This document shows positions 1 through 9,982 of a stretch of 64,000 nucleotides of DNA, piece by piece. Source of the DNA: Pseudomonadota bacterium (GTDB lineage Bacteria > Pseudomonadota > Gammaproteobacteria > Burkholderiales > Methylophilaceae); contig JAKQIT010000142.1 in NCBI GenBank assembly GCA_029556915.1, positions 62,001 through 126,000 on the forward strand, in the 5' to 3' direction. Position 1 is the stretch's first letter. Every line of letters starts with the position of its first letter. The notes under the pieces were generated by a model. It saw only the letters and a program-made list of their open reading frames with translations, was not told the origin of the DNA and made no database searches. The translations under genes were made by a program, and so were the position numbers.

Positions 1-1
1 T

Positions 2-553
2 TGGCCAGGTGTGTTAGAAATTGGGTTACGTGCGCACGGAAAAAATTTGCGCGTGATTGAAGACTGCCTCAATGGTAGGCGCACAATGTATGAGGACTCC
101 ATAAAGGAAGGACGAAATGGGCTCATTGGGCTACAGCAACGTATTGAAATCAACTCACCGCTTGAAATCGTACTATTGATGTTGGGGACAAATGATTTTC
201 AAGCAAACCATCATCACAATGCATCACACGCAGCTTTGGGCTTAAAAGCACTTATTCATAGTATCCGCACTGCCCCCATTGAACCCGGCATGCCTATTCC
301 AAAAATATTAGTGATTGCGCCACCACCAATCCAAACGCCAAAAGGTGAAATATCACAAAAATTTAAAGATGCAGACAAAAAATCAATTGGACTCGCAAAG
401 TTGTATGAAGAACTCAGTAGCCAAGAAGGATGTTATTTTTTTGACGCAGGCACAGTTACCCAATCAAGTAAAATAGATGGCGTGCATTTAGATGAAGAGC
501 AACATAAAGCACTTGGCTTGGCGCTGGTGAATTATTTAGTAAATATGGTGTGA
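2..553 (+). CDS. SGNH/GDSL-family hydrolase, 3' part (gene enters from left edge)
   Basis: This is an esterase- or lipase-like hydrolase of the SGNH fold, cut by the window edge. The reading frame is open to base 2, where the codons give W-P-G just before V-L-E-I-G. A W-P-G-V-L string is usual in family members after the catalytic GDS block, so the nucleophile serine block lies outside the window. The visible part keeps the GTND block (MLGTNDF, about 60 codons in) with its oxyanion-hole Asn, and the C-terminal DGVHLDEEQH block with the catalytic Asp and His. The substrate cannot be told from sequence. The frame ends just before a hairpin terminator. The internal GTG at base 11 is not taken as the start. 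Confidence 0.85.
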   Translation, partial: WPGVLEIGLRAHGKNLRVIEDCLNGRRTMYEDSIKEGRNGLIGLQQRIEINSPLEIVLLMLGTNDFQANHHHNASHAALGLKALIHSIRTAPIEPGMPIPKILVIAPPPIQTPKGEISQKFKDADKKSIGLAKLYEELSSQEGCYFFDAGTVTQSSKIDGVHLDEEQHKALGLALVNYLVNMV

Positions 554-595
554 CTGCTTTACCATAAAACCTGCTAAGACAAGATGTGAACAAAC

Positions 596-622
596 AAAAA
601 CCAGCACGAAGCTGGTTTTTTT
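596..622 (+). terminator. Rho-independent terminator after the SGNH hydrolase gene
   Basis: CCAGC (601-605) pairs with GCTGG (611-615) around a five-base loop. An A-run lies before the stem and seven T follow it. The symmetry would let it also end minus-strand transcripts coming from tRNA-Pro. Confidence 0.8.
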
Positions 623-642
623 GATGAAGTCTTTTATTTACT

Positions 643-719
643 TGGTCGGGACGGTGTGATTCGAACACACGACCCCTTGCACCCCATGCAAGTACGCTAC
701 CAGGCTGCGCTACGCCCCG
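643..719 (-). tRNA. tRNA-Pro, anticodon GGG
   Basis: The 77-nt minus-strand sequence folds as a tRNA. The acceptor stem CGGGGCG pairs with CGTCCCG (one G-T pair), the D-loop holds AGCCTGGTA, and the T-loop is TTCGAAT. The anticodon stem CTTGC/GCAAG carries loop ATGGGGT with anticodon GGG at plus-strand 683-685. The 3' CCA is encoded (643-645). It should read proline codons CCC and CCU. It follows the thrS-to-merR block on the same strand but has its own candidate -10 box. Confidence 0.96.
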
Positions 720-746
720 AACATTAGCAAACAAAGCTAACTTCGC

Positions 747-752
747 ATTATA
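747..752 (-). promoter_or_regulatory. Candidate -10 box for tRNA-Pro
   Basis: A perfect minus-strand TATAAT lies 28 bases upstream of the tRNA 5' end, giving a short leader of about 20 nt. No good -35 hexamer is seen at 16-18 bases, so support is from the -10 and its position only. Confidence 0.45.
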
Positions 753-798
753 TCGCATAACGTCATTTACCGCTGCGATGTCTTTAGAAAATTCTGCT

Positions 799-1227
799 TT
801 ATGCAGCTAGTTTTGCTGATATGCGGAGTAAATTTAATATTTCAAATAACTCTGCTTTTGCTGATGCAAAGTCAAAGCCTGTAGTTTCAACTTGACTACG
901 TTGACTTTCGGTTTCTTCTGAGGTAACTTGCATTACGTTAGCATTAACTTCAAGTTCACTTGCATCTTCTAAGCGATGGCGGGCACCACTGATTGTAAAT
1001 CCTTGCTCATACAATAAATCTCGGATACGTCTAATAAGCAATACTTCATGGTGCTGATAATAACGGCGGTTGCCACGGCGCTTGACAGGTTTTAGTTGGG
1101 TAAACTCTTGCTCCCAATATCTGAGTACATGTGGTTTTACACCACATAAATCGCTTACTTCACCTATCGTGAAATATCGTTTTGCAGGAATAGCTGGCAA
1201 TTGCACTTTTGTAGTAGATTCACCCAT
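799..1227 (-). CDS. MerR-family transcriptional regulator
   Basis: This is a 142-residue DNA-binding regulator. A MerR winged-helix domain spans about residues 17-85: [13 protein letters not shown] is the helix-turn-helix and VLRYWEQEF the recognition part, followed by [10 protein letters not shown] Leu-rich C-terminal helix (about 120-140) is probably for dimerization. There is no cysteine-rich metal or drug pocket, so it belongs to the short MerR type that is commonly found next to ihfA in betaproteobacteria. It lies downstream of ihfA on the same strand (81 bases apart). Its targets are unknown. The start is the ATG at 1227. Confidence 0.88.
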   Translation of the reverse strand: MGESTTKVQLPAIPAKRYFTIGEVSDLCGVKPHVLRYWEQEFTQLKPVKRRGNRRYYQHHEVLLIRRIRDLLYEQGFTISGARHRLEDASELEVNANVMQVTSEETESQRSQVETTGFDFASAKAELFEILNLLRISAKLAA

Positions 1228-1308
1228 CGCTCGACACTCGTATTAAATATTTAAAAACCAATATACACTACTATCATTAGCCAGCAAATAGCCCATGTGG
1301 CCATTCAA

Positions 1309-1602
1309 CTAACTAGCGTAATGCTCTTCCACCTTACTTTTTAGTTTTTGACTCGCGTGGAATGTCACCACACGACGTGCTGAAATTGGCATTTCTTCGC
1401 CAGTTTTAGGATTACGGCCTGGACGCTCTGATTTTTTTCGTAATTCGAAATTACCAAAACCTGAGAGTTTGACTTCATCGCCAGCTTCTAAGGCAATACG
1501 TACCTCTTCAAAAAAGGCTTCTACCATATCTTTTGCTTCACGCTTATTCAAGCCCACTTGCTCGTACAGCAAGTCTGCAAGTTCAGCTTTTGTTAATGTC
1601 AT
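1309..1602 (-). CDS. ihfA: Integration host factor subunit alpha
   Basis: This nucleoid protein bends DNA by nearly 180 degrees as a heterodimer with IhfB; it takes part in transcription, replication and recombination. The 97 residues have the usual IHF-alpha length. They show the beta-arm motif [12 protein letters not shown] (about residues 62-73) containing the intercalating Pro, and the N-terminal helices beginning [15 protein letters not shown] strong ribosome site (GGGAG) precedes the ATG at 1602. It lies directly after pheT, the arrangement known from E. coli (pheST-ihfA). The partner ihfB is not in the window. Confidence 0.97.
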   Translation of the reverse strand: MTLTKAELADLLYEQVGLNKREAKDMVEAFFEEVRIALEAGDEVKLSGFGNFELRKKSERPGRNPKTGEEMPISARRVVTFHASQKLKSKVEEHYAS

Positions 1603-1635
1603 GTTGCGCTCCCGTATCGCTGTTTTTTTATTAAT

Positions 1636-3990
1636 TTAATTTCTAAGCTCTGCACCAAGCTTTGTTCGTAACAATTGTAACAGATTATTCATACTTGCAT
1701 CCACATCATTATCAGTCAAAGTTGACTCAGTATTATGCATAAGTACTGATAATGCAAGGCTTTTTTTATTTTCTGCAATACCTTTACCTTGGTACAAATC
1801 AAATAACGCCACCTCACCTACATATTGAATTTCAGCCTGTTTAATAATATTCAAAACATCTGCAACTGCAACACATTCATCTAGCACAACAGCCAAATCA
1901 CGCCTTACGGGCATGAACTTAGAAACTTCTTTATAAGTCGGCACAGTTTTACTTATAACTGAGGCAATTTCTAACTCAAACAAGTAAGTGCTTCTTGGTA
2001 AGTCATAATGTTGTTGCCATTTAGGGTGCAATTTACCCAACCAACCTATAGCCTGACCATTCAACACAATACGAGCCGACTGACCAGGGTGCAGTGCGCT
2101 ATGCTCCGCTTTTTCAAAAATTGCACTCGCACCTACTAAACTAGCCACATGCGCTTTCACATCAAAAAAGTCCGCTTCATTACTCGGGGCAGCCCATTGT
2201 TCTGGTTTTACGCTGCCATATACCAAGCCTGAAATACACGTTGTTTCTTGATACTTACCATCCAGTTGCTGATACACCGCACCAATTTCAAACAAAAATG
2301 CACGTTCTTGCTTGCGGTTTAAGTTATAAACCAAGGTATCTAGCAAGCCGCCCCAAAGGCCTGTACGCATCACGCTTAAATTACTTGCTATCGGGTTTTT
2401 TAGTTTAATCGGCGTAGGGTTGTCCATTAAGCCTTGTTCCCAACTTTCATCCACAAAGCTGTAGGTGACCACTTCTTGATAGCCATTGGCCACTAGCTTA
2501 TCGCGCACTTGATTCAAATGTTGCTGTTGCTCGGGCGCAGCTAACATATTTAATTTAGCCACGGGCGAAGTTGCTGGAATATGGTCATAGCCATGCAAAC
2601 GCGCTACTTCTTCTATTAAATCTTCTTCAATTTCAATATCAAAACGATAGCTTGGCGGCGTTACTGTTAAAACACCCTTTTCTTCAGCAAAACTAAATCC
2701 CAATTGCGTTAACAATTGTGCAACTTTAGCTTGTTCAAATTGAATTCCTAATACCGAAATTAAGCGCGACATACGCAACTTTACAGGGCGGCGCACGGGT
2801 AGCGCACTCGTTAACTCAACCACCTCACCTGCTTGACCACCACAAATTTGCTGAATTAAGTGAGTGGCATATTCCATCGCATTACGCGTATTGCCAAAAT
2901 CTACACCACGCTCAAAGCGGTAGGACGAATCAGTGCTTAAACCTAATCTTCGTGCTTTACCAGCAATCACGGATGGCGCAAAAAAAACGCTTTCTAAGAA
3001 AATATCTGTCGTTTCATCACTGACCGATGAAGGCTTACCCCCCATAATGCCTGCTAGGGCGAGCGCACCTTGCGCATCGGCAATCACAAGGTCATCTGTT
3101 TTAAGATTTACCGTTTGATCGTTCAATAAAGTGAGTGATTCGCCTGACTTTGCAAAACGCACTTGAATATCACCCGTTAATTTATTAGCATCAAAAGCAT
3201 GCATGGGTTGACCAAGCGCTAACAGCACATAATTGGTAATATCTACCACGGCACTAATGCTTCTCACACCACTACGCTCTAATCGTTTCACCATCCACGA
3301 AGGGGTTGCAGCTTTTGTGTAAACGCCTTGGATTAAACGGCCGCAATAGCGTGGGCAAGCCACTGGCTCGCTTACTTTAACTTCTTTTTTGGCTGTAATT
3401 TGTGCTGCTACAGGGGTTATGCTTTCAAATTGAGTAGTTGCCCCAGTAATTGCCGCAACATCGCGTGCTATGCCGGTTAAACTTAAGCAATCACTGCGGT
3501 TGGGCGTGAGTTTTAATGTGAGTAAATGGTCATCTAGGTCTAAATACTCACGAATACTTTGTCCAACAATGGCGTTGTTATCTAGTTCTAACAAACCCGT
3601 CGCCTCTGCACTGACACCTAGCTCTTTAGAAGAACACATCATGCCAAAAGACTCTACACCGCGCACTTTTGCTTGTTTAATAGAAATGCCCGGTAACTCA
3701 GCACCTACCATTGCACATGGCACCAATAATCCAGCGCGTGCATTGCTTGCACCACAAACAATTTGTAAAGGTTCTGCTAAACCAACATCCACACGACACA
3801 CTTGCAAACGGTCTGCATCAGGGTGTTTTTCTGCGGATAAAATTTTAGCCACTACCACTTTACTAAATGGCGTTGCTACTGGTTGCATGTCTTCGACTTC
3901 AAGCCCAGCCATGGTTAATGCATGACTAAGCGCTTGACTGTCTAGGTCAGTATTGACTAATGTTCGTAACCAATTTTCTGAAAATTGCAT
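1636..3990 (-). CDS. pheT: Phenylalanyl-tRNA synthetase beta subunit
   Basis: This is the large subunit of the alpha2-beta2 enzyme that charges tRNA-Phe in the cytoplasm. It is 784 residues against about 795 in E. coli. An EMAP/tRNA-binding domain spans about 40-150 (VAKILSAEKHPDADRLQVC). The B3/B4 editing domain, the B5 domain and the catalytic-like fold (VRRDLAVV region near the end) follow. The C-terminal FDX-ACB anticodon-binding domain covers about 690-784. The start codon lies 12 bases after the pheS stop, so the two are cotranscribed. Confidence 0.98.
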   Translation of the reverse strand: MQFSENWLRTLVNTDLDSQALSHALTMAGLEVEDMQPVATPFSKVVVAKILSAEKHPDADRLQVCRVDVGLAEPLQIVCGASNARAGLLVPCAMVGAELPGISIKQAKVRGVESFGMMCSSKELGVSAEATGLLELDNNAIVGQSIREYLDLDDHLLTLKLTPNRSDCLSLTGIARDVAAITGATTQFESITPVAAQITAKKEVKVSEPVACPRYCGRLIQGVYTKAATPSWMVKRLERSGVRSISAVVDITNYVLLALGQPMHAFDANKLTGDIQVRFAKSGESLTLLNDQTVNLKTDDLVIADAQGALALAGIMGGKPSSVSDETTDIFLESVFFAPSVIAGKARRLGLSTDSSYRFERGVDFGNTRNAMEYATHLIQQICGGQAGEVVELTSALPVRRPVKLRMSRLISVLGIQFEQAKVAQLLTQLGFSFAEEKGVLTVTPPSYRFDIEIEEDLIEEVARLHGYDHIPATSPVAKLNMLAAPEQQQHLNQVRDKLVANGYQEVVTYSFVDESWEQGLMDNPTPIKLKNPIASNLSVMRTGLWGGLLDTLVYNLNRKQERAFLFEIGAVYQQLDGKYQETTCISGLVYGSVKPEQWAAPSNEADFFDVKAHVASLVGASAIFEKAEHSALHPGQSARIVLNGQAIGWLGKLHPKWQQHYDLPRSTYLFELEIASVISKTVPTYKEVSKFMPVRRDLAVVLDECVAVADVLNIIKQAEIQYVGEVALFDLYQGKGIAENKKSLALSVLMHNTESTLTDNDVDASMNNLLQLLRTKLGAELRN

Positions 3991-4002
3991 ATCAAGCTTT
4001 CA

Positions 4003-5081
<1,079 letters not shown>

Positions 5082-5093
5082 ATTGCTTTACAC

Positions 5094-5453
5094 TTAAGCG
5101 GCTAAAGCAGTTTTTGCCATTTCTACAAATTTAGCAAAGGCAGCTTTATCAAACACTGCTAAGTCAGCTAATACTTTACGATCCACTTCCACTGAAGCTT
5201 TTTTCAAGCCATTCATGAAGCGGCTATAAGTTAAACCTAACTCACGTGCGCCTGCGTTAATACGCGCAATCCATAATGTACGGAATTGACGTTTTTTCTG
5301 ACGACGGTCACGATAAGCATATTGACCAGCCTTCATCACCGCTTGTTTAGCAACGCGGTAAACGTTTTTACGACGACCACGGTAGCCTTTAGCGGCTTTT
5401 AAGATTTTTTTGTGTCTAGCGCGAGCGATGACACCACGTTTTACTCTTGGCAT
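5094..5453 (-). CDS. rplT: 50S ribosomal protein L20
   Basis: This 119-residue basic protein begins [19 protein letters not shown] and contains [17 protein letters not shown], both typical of L20. L20 binds 23S rRNA and is needed early in 50S assembly. In E. coli it also represses translation of rpmI-rplT by binding the mRNA; I did not try to trace that structure here. The gene starts 10 bases after rpmI. Confidence 0.98.
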   Translation of the reverse strand: MPRVKRGVIARARHKKILKAAKGYRGRRKNVYRVAKQAVMKAGQYAYRDRRQKKRQFRTLWIARINAGARELGLTYSRFMNGLKKASVEVDRKVLADLAVFDKAAFAKFVEMAKTALAA

Positions 5454-5463
5454 GTCAGGCTCC

Positions 5464-5661
5464 TTATTGCGTAGGCATCATGGCGCGAACGCGATTGATG
5501 TCTGTTGCTGAAATCATAGAAGTACCGCGCAACTTACGTTTTTGCTTGGTGGTTTTTTTGGTGAGGATATGGCGCAAGTGAGAGTGCGTACGCTTCACTT
5601 TACCATTACCTAAGAATTTGAAGCGCTTTTTCGCGCTACTCTTAGTTTTCATTTTTGGCAT
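5464..5661 (-). CDS. rpmI: 50S ribosomal protein L35
   Basis: The 65-residue product is strongly basic ([20 protein letters not shown], then a Lys/Arg/His-rich stretch) and of normal L35 length. It is a component of the large ribosomal subunit. The gene sits between infC and rplT as in most bacteria. A good ribosome site (AAGGAG on the minus strand) precedes the ATG at 5661. Confidence 0.98.
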   Translation of the reverse strand: MPKMKTKSSAKKRFKFLGNGKVKRTHSHLRHILTKKTTKQKRKLRGTSMISATDINRVRAMMPTQ

Positions 5662-5746
5662 TTTAGTCTCCTTTAGAGTGGTTAAGAGTGCTTAGGCATG
5701 CCTTTTAGCCGTGACACTCAGGTTTACTGCATTTTACTTAAAACTG

Positions 5747-6268
5747 TTAGCTCTTTCTCTGTGGAGCTAGCACCATTACCATTTGACGGCCTTCCATTTT
5801 TGGAAACTGCTCAACGATAGCAACCTCTTTTGTATCAGCTTCTACACGTCTTAACAAAGCCAAGCCAAACTCTTGGTGCGTAATCTCGCGGCCTCTAAAA
5901 CGTAAAGTGATTTTCGCTTTATCACCATCTTGTATAAATTTGATGATGTTACGTACTTTAATGTTGTAATCACCATCGTCAGTGCCTGGGCGAAATTTAA
6001 TTTCTTTCACCTGCACCTGCTTTTGTTTTAATTTAATTTCGTGCTGTCTTTTACTTTCGGCATATTTAAACTTGCCATAATCCATCAACCTACACACAGG
6101 CGGATTTGCATTGGGTGCTATTTCAACTAAGTCAATATCTGCTTCTTCTGCTTTTGCAAAAGCTTCACGCAAGCTCATGATGCCAAGCGGCTCGCCCTCA
6201 ATGCCAACCAAACGTACTTCCGAACCGGTAATATCACCGTTAATTCGGGTTTCTTTATCCTGTGCTAT
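5747..6268 (-). CDS. infC: Translation initiation factor IF-3, apparent AUA start codon
   Basis: IF-3 binds the 30S subunit, keeps subunits apart and checks the start codon. The frame continues upstream of the usual start-codon candidates: codons after 6268 give [12 protein letters not shown], the conserved IF-3 N terminus, then [15 protein letters not shown]. The only well-placed initiator is ATA at 6266-6268, eight bases after GGAG (6277-6280). An in-frame TAA lies just upstream of that GGAG and no ATG, GTG or TTG lies between. The TTG at 6211 would delete about 19 conserved residues. The 173-residue product matches the family (E. coli 180). Non-canonical starts in infC are a known device for autoregulation by IF-3. 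Confidence 0.93.
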   Translation of the reverse strand: MAQDKETRINGDITGSEVRLVGIEGEPLGIMSLREAFAKAEEADIDLVEIAPNANPPVCRLMDYGKFKYAESKRQHEIKLKQKQVQVKEIKFRPGTDDGDYNIKVRNIIKFIQDGDKAKITLRFRGREITHQEFGLALLRRVEADTKEVAIVEQFPKMEGRQMVMVLAPQRKS

Positions 6269-6280
6269 ATTAAATTCTCC
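6266..6280 (-). promoter_or_regulatory. Ribosome binding site and AUA start of infC
   Basis: On the minus strand GGAG (6280-6277), then eight bases, then ATA. This decides the infC start. IF-3 discriminates against non-AUG starts, so the codon would give negative feedback, as established for AUU in E. coli infC. Confidence 0.8.
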
Positions 6281-6327
6281 AAATAATTAAGCCGCGCTTG
6301 ACAGAAAATCCCCACAAATTGGGAGCG

Positions 6328-8235
6328 TTAAACTTTAGCTTCTATTTCCGCTTTTAAGCGTTCAACCAACGCTTCAATCGGCATAGAACCTAAGTCTTCG
6401 CCTTTTCTGGTACGCACGGCCACATGTTCTGCTTGCATCTCTTTATCGCCAACAACCAACAGATATGGCAACTTTTGCAAGCTATGTTCGCGTATTTTAT
6501 ACGTAATCTTCTCATTTCTCAAGTCAAATTCGCATCTAATGCCATTTTTCTTTAAAGTTTCAACCACTTGGCCTACATATTCGGCTTGTCCTTCAGAAAT
6601 ATTCAACACCATCGCTTGCACAGGGGCTAGCCATAGTGGCATAGCGCCCGCATAGTTTTCGATCAAAATACCTAAAAAACGCTCCATCGAGCCGACAATC
6701 GCACGGTGCAGCATGACGGGACGTTTACGTGAATTATCTTCAGCCACGTATTCTGCACCCAAGCGTTCTGGCAAATTCGGGTCTAGCTGGATAGTGCCAC
6801 ATTGCCACATCCGGCCCAAACTATCTTTAAGGGTAAATTCAATTTTCGGGCCGTAAAACGCGCCCTCACCTGGCTGATATTCAAAATCTAAGTTGTTGAT
6901 TTTTAGCGCATTCGCCAAGGCGGTTTCAGCTCTATCCCAATCTTCATCGGTGCCAATGCGTTTTTCTGGGCGAGTAGAAAGCTTCACAATCACATCGTTA
7001 AAACCAAAGTCTCCATAGACTTTATAAAGCATCTTGATAAAGTCCGCCACTTCAGCTTCTACTTGCTCTTCGGCGCAAAAAATATGCGCATCATCTTGGG
7101 TAAAGCCGCGTACACGCATTAAGCCATGCAACGAGCCTGAAGGCTCATTACGGTGACATGAGCCAAATTCGGCCAAGCGTAAAGGCAAATCGCGATAACT
7201 GTGCAAAGTGTTGTTAAAAATCTGCACATGGCCGGGGCAATTCATCGGTTTTACTGCGTAGTCACGATTTTCTGATTTAGTCACAAACATATTGTCGCGA
7301 TAATTTTGCCAGTGGCCAGACTTCTCCCACAAGGTTCTATCCATGATGGTCGGGGTGCGCACTTCTTGATAATTGTATTCGCGGAACATTTTGCGCATAT
7401 ATTGCTCCACCTCTTGCCATATGCTCCAGCCGCGCGGATGCCAAAACACCATGCCTGGCGCATCGTCTTGCATGTGGAAATAATCGAGCTGCTTACCGAG
7501 TTTGCGGTGGTCGCGCTTTTCAGCTTCTTCTAGTTGAAATAAATAGGCTTCAAGCTCATCTTTATTGCGCCAAGCAGTGCCGTAAACGCGTTGCAACATT
7601 TCATTATTGTTATCGCCACGCCAATACGCGCCTGCTAACTTCATGAGTTTAAAGGCTTTTAATTTACCAGTACTAGGCACGTGCGGGCCACGACAAAGGT
7701 CTGTAAATTCGCCCTCGGTGTAAAGAGATACCTCTTCACCCGCAGGGATAGCGCTAATCAACTCCGCCTTATATTTTTCACCTATGCTATTAAAATAGGC
7801 AATCGCCTCATCGCGCGGTAACACTTTACGAGTGACCGGCTCATCTTTTTTGGCCAGCTCAGCCATTTTCTTTTCAATGGCAATTAAATCTTCAGGCGTA
7901 AACGCGCGTTTATATGAAAAATCATAATAAAAGCCATTATCAATGACTGGGCCGATGGTCACTTGCGCATCGTGGAACAACGTTTTCACCGCATAAGCCA
8001 ACAAGTGCGCGGTAGAGTGGCGAATAATTTCCAAGCCCTCGTCATTTTTATCAGTGATAATCGCCAAATCACTATCAGTTTCAATGAGATAACTAGTATC
8101 CACCAATTTGCCATTGACTTTACCCGCCAGCGCCGCCTTCGCCAAACCCGCACCGATGTTCAAAGCCACATCAGCCACCGTCACAGGCGCATCAAAGCTA
8201 CGTTGTGAACCATCAGGCAAGCGAATAACAGGCAT
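6328..8235 (-). CDS. thrS: Threonyl-tRNA synthetase
   Basis: This class II synthetase charges tRNA-Thr and edits mischarged Ser. With the start at 8235 ([12 protein letters not shown]) it has 635 residues (E. coli 642). A longer frame exists to 8286, but its extra 17 residues precede the normal TGS-domain start. Domains: TGS at about 1-60; editing domain with the HSTAHLL motif; catalytic core with the zinc ligands Cys (MNCPGH), His (DDAHIFC) and His ([12 protein letters not shown]); C-terminal anticodon-binding domain. It is the first gene of the thrS-infC-rpmI-rplT-pheST-ihfA-merR run, with a candidate promoter just upstream. Confidence 0.98.
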   Translation of the reverse strand: MPVIRLPDGSQRSFDAPVTVADVALNIGAGLAKAALAGKVNGKLVDTSYLIETDSDLAIITDKNDEGLEIIRHSTAHLLAYAVKTLFHDAQVTIGPVIDNGFYYDFSYKRAFTPEDLIAIEKKMAELAKKDEPVTRKVLPRDEAIAYFNSIGEKYKAELISAIPAGEEVSLYTEGEFTDLCRGPHVPSTGKLKAFKLMKLAGAYWRGDNNNEMLQRVYGTAWRNKDELEAYLFQLEEAEKRDHRKLGKQLDYFHMQDDAPGMVFWHPRGWSIWQEVEQYMRKMFREYNYQEVRTPTIMDRTLWEKSGHWQNYRDNMFVTKSENRDYAVKPMNCPGHVQIFNNTLHSYRDLPLRLAEFGSCHRNEPSGSLHGLMRVRGFTQDDAHIFCAEEQVEAEVADFIKMLYKVYGDFGFNDVIVKLSTRPEKRIGTDEDWDRAETALANALKINNLDFEYQPGEGAFYGPKIEFTLKDSLGRMWQCGTIQLDPNLPERLGAEYVAEDNSRKRPVMLHRAIVGSMERFLGILIENYAGAMPLWLAPVQAMVLNISEGQAEYVGQVVETLKKNGIRCEFDLRNEKITYKIREHSLQKLPYLLVVGDKEMQAEHVAVRTRKGEDLGSMPIEALVERLKAEIEAKV

Positions 8236-8274
8236 AAAATTAACTTTCAATAAGGCGATAAAAATTGAACGCGG

Positions 8275-8304
8275 ATTATCGCACAAACCTGCGCTTTACG
8301 GCAA
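8275..8304 (-). promoter_or_regulatory. Candidate sigma-70 promoter of thrS operon
   Basis: On the minus strand TTGCCG (8304-8299) is 18 bases from GATAAT (8280-8275). The -10 lies 40 bases before the thrS ATG. Read by eye only. Confidence 0.5.
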
Positions 8305-8408
8305 TTTGAAATCGCAATTATTGAGGTAAAACGCAGGGTTGTTGGCTATACTTTAATATATGAAAAATAGCCCGTTTATTTAGGACAAATGAAGACAACT
8401 TCTTTTTT

Positions 8409-8470
8409 CCAACCCACCAAGCCCGTCTAAATGCGGATTACAGAGGCATGAAAATCTCTCAATGGATTTT
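8409..8470 (-). repeat. REP-like palindrome copy 1 (degenerate)
   Basis: Right half matches the family (GCGGATTACAGAGGCATGAAAA, then TCTC) but the left arm is eroded to CCAAGCCCG. A downstream GATTTTTATG pairs with CATGAAAATC as a second small hairpin. It is the only copy between divergent genes. Confidence 0.65.
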
Positions 8471-8581
8471 TATGAACTTTTTTAATAAAATATTTGCAAA
8501 TAACAAAAGTTTGAATTTATTGATTTTTTACTCTACTTGAGGCATAGTCGTCTCACCAATAACACTAATAACGGAACGCAT

Positions 8582-9145
8582 ATGAAAATAATTAGATTTT
8601 TTCTTTTTGCAGCACTTACTACCAATCTTATTGGTTGCGCATCATTATCCGCACCACCATACAGCCCTGATTATCAAACCCTTGATAAATTAAAAACACT
8701 TAATATCCAAAAAATGGCATTAGGCGAGTTTCAGCCTAGAGACCCAGCCGCCTCAGTCAATAAAATTAGCTTAAGAGGGTCTTCCTTAAAAGCTCAAGAA
8801 GGCGCTTTCTCAATTTATCTAGAAAATGCAATGCGTGACGACTTAAAAGAAATAGGGGTGTTAGACCAAGCTTCAAGTACAAAAATTGATGCAATGGTCA
8901 TTAAAAATGATATAGATATTTCTGGCATCAGCAAGGGCTCAGGAAACATGGAGGTTAAAATCTCAATTCTGAAAGATGGCAATTTAGCACTTGAAAAGGT
9001 TTATACCACCACTACAAATTTTGAATCCTCATTTGCTGGTGCTGTTGCTATTGGCATTGGGCAAAGAGAGTACCCGAACTTAGTTAGAGCATTTCTTAAG
9101 GATATTTACAACGACCCTGAATTTATCAAAGCGGTGCAAAAATGA
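8582..9145 (+). CDS. Uncharacterized lipoprotein
   Basis: The 187-residue product begins MKIIRFFLFAALTTNLIGC: a signal peptide ending in a lipobox (LIGC, Cys at about 19), so it should be an outer- or inner-membrane lipoprotein facing the periplasm. The mature part has alternating polar beta-like segments and FESSFAGAVAIGIGQREYPNLV near the end; I recognise no named domain. The start at 8582 is chosen over 8537 because it puts the signal peptide at the N terminus. Its stop overlaps the next lipoprotein start (ATGA), which suggests translational coupling and a joint role. Confidence 0.82.
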   Translation: MKIIRFFLFAALTTNLIGCASLSAPPYSPDYQTLDKLKTLNIQKMALGEFQPRDPAASVNKISLRGSSLKAQEGAFSIYLENAMRDDLKEIGVLDQASSTKIDAMVIKNDIDISGISKGSGNMEVKISILKDGNLALEKVYTTTTNFESSFAGAVAIGIGQREYPNLVRAFLKDIYNDPEFIKAVQK

Positions 9146-9747
9146 TGTTAAAACTTAGTGGGATCAAATCAATCATTCGCTGTAGATTTTGGCTCATTCT
9201 TTTGCCGTTTATAGCGGCCTGTGCGCACCCTATCACGATTATTCCAAACAAAACGCCAGAGAGGATTGAGACCTCCCTTAGCACTAAAAAGGTGGCTTAT
9301 GTGATAAGTGAGGCGGATAGGAATAATCAAGTTACCACTTCTGGTGGCGGAGGTGACAAAGTAACTTATTATCCTTATCGCGATTTAGAAAAAGCTATTC
9401 GAGATGCACTACGCGCAGTCTATACAGATGTGATTGCAATTCAATCTAATGCTGACACTAAAACTATTGCTGATAATAATATTTCACTAATTTATACCCC
9501 AGAGATCACTACCACATCCAGCTCAGATTCAGCATTTACATGGCCACCCACCTATTTTAGAGTGGAGTTAACTTGCAGCGCCAATGAGCCAAACGGTAAA
9601 GAGCTGACTAAATTAAAAGTGACAGGAAGTGGGAACGCGGAATTCTCAGAGTTTAAGATCAATACTGGCCTTGCTGGCAGCCGAGCCTCTAGTGATTTAT
9701 CAGAAAAACTTAGGCAAGAAATATTAAAAAATCCTGCGTTGCAATAA
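9142..9747 (+). CDS. Uncharacterized lipoprotein, coupled to the preceding gene
   Basis: The 201-residue product has a long basic N-region and a hydrophobic stretch ending LLPFIAACAHP, a lipobox with Cys at about 28. The mature part has a Gly-rich SGGGGDK segment, then a mixed alpha/beta region (KAIRDALRAVYTDVIAIQS). No family is recognised. It overlaps the upstream lipoprotein gene by four bases. The two probably form a paired envelope component; the function is unknown. Confidence 0.8.
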   Translation: MMLKLSGIKSIIRCRFWLILLPFIAACAHPITIIPNKTPERIETSLSTKKVAYVISEADRNNQVTTSGGGGDKVTYYPYRDLEKAIRDALRAVYTDVIAIQSNADTKTIADNNISLIYTPEITTTSSSDSAFTWPPTYFRVELTCSANEPNGKELTKLKVTGSGNAEFSEFKINTGLAGSRASSDLSEKLRQEILKNPALQ

Positions 9748-9820
9748 GCTCAAAACCTTTGGTCCTGTTTAGTTTTAGCTTTGAATTCCATTGAAAAAAC
9801 ACTCCCACATTATTTAAACT

Positions 9821-9884
9821 AACTGCCAAGCCTTATTTTATGGGGCTTTCAGAGGCATAAAAATCTCTCGGGGATTTTTATGCC
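9821..9884 (-). repeat. REP-like palindrome copy 2, with a perfect second hairpin
   Basis: Core AAGCCTTATTTTATGGGGCTT with the CAGAGG arm. Right after it, 9854-9865 and 9873-9884 form 12-bp perfect arms (GGCATAAAAATC / GATTTTTATGCC) around the conserved TCTCGGG. Lies between the lipoprotein gene and mutS. Confidence 0.8.
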
Positions 9885-9982
9885 TAAAATGCAAACATTC
9901 GACTACGAATTTTTTGTAGATTTGATATACCTGATTCAACATATCAGCTACAATTTTTTGCTTAATCTTACCGTGTTTTTTT

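Larger units (their letters stand above)
8236..8581. other. Intergenic region between divergent thrS and lipoprotein genes
   Basis: This 346-base gap holds the thrS promoter candidate (8275-8304, minus strand) and a decayed REP-like copy (8409-8470). No convincing ORF or RNA was seen, and no clear promoter hexamers for the plus-strand lipoprotein gene. Confidence 0.6.

Noticed and set aside
456-758. Minus-strand ORF covering tRNA-Pro
   Set aside because: The tRNA fold and terminator explain the region; typical false ORF across a tRNA gene.
6211-6211. TTG at 6211 as the infC start
   Set aside because: It would remove about 19 residues conserved in IF-3 and has no ribosome site at proper spacing, unlike the upstream ATA.
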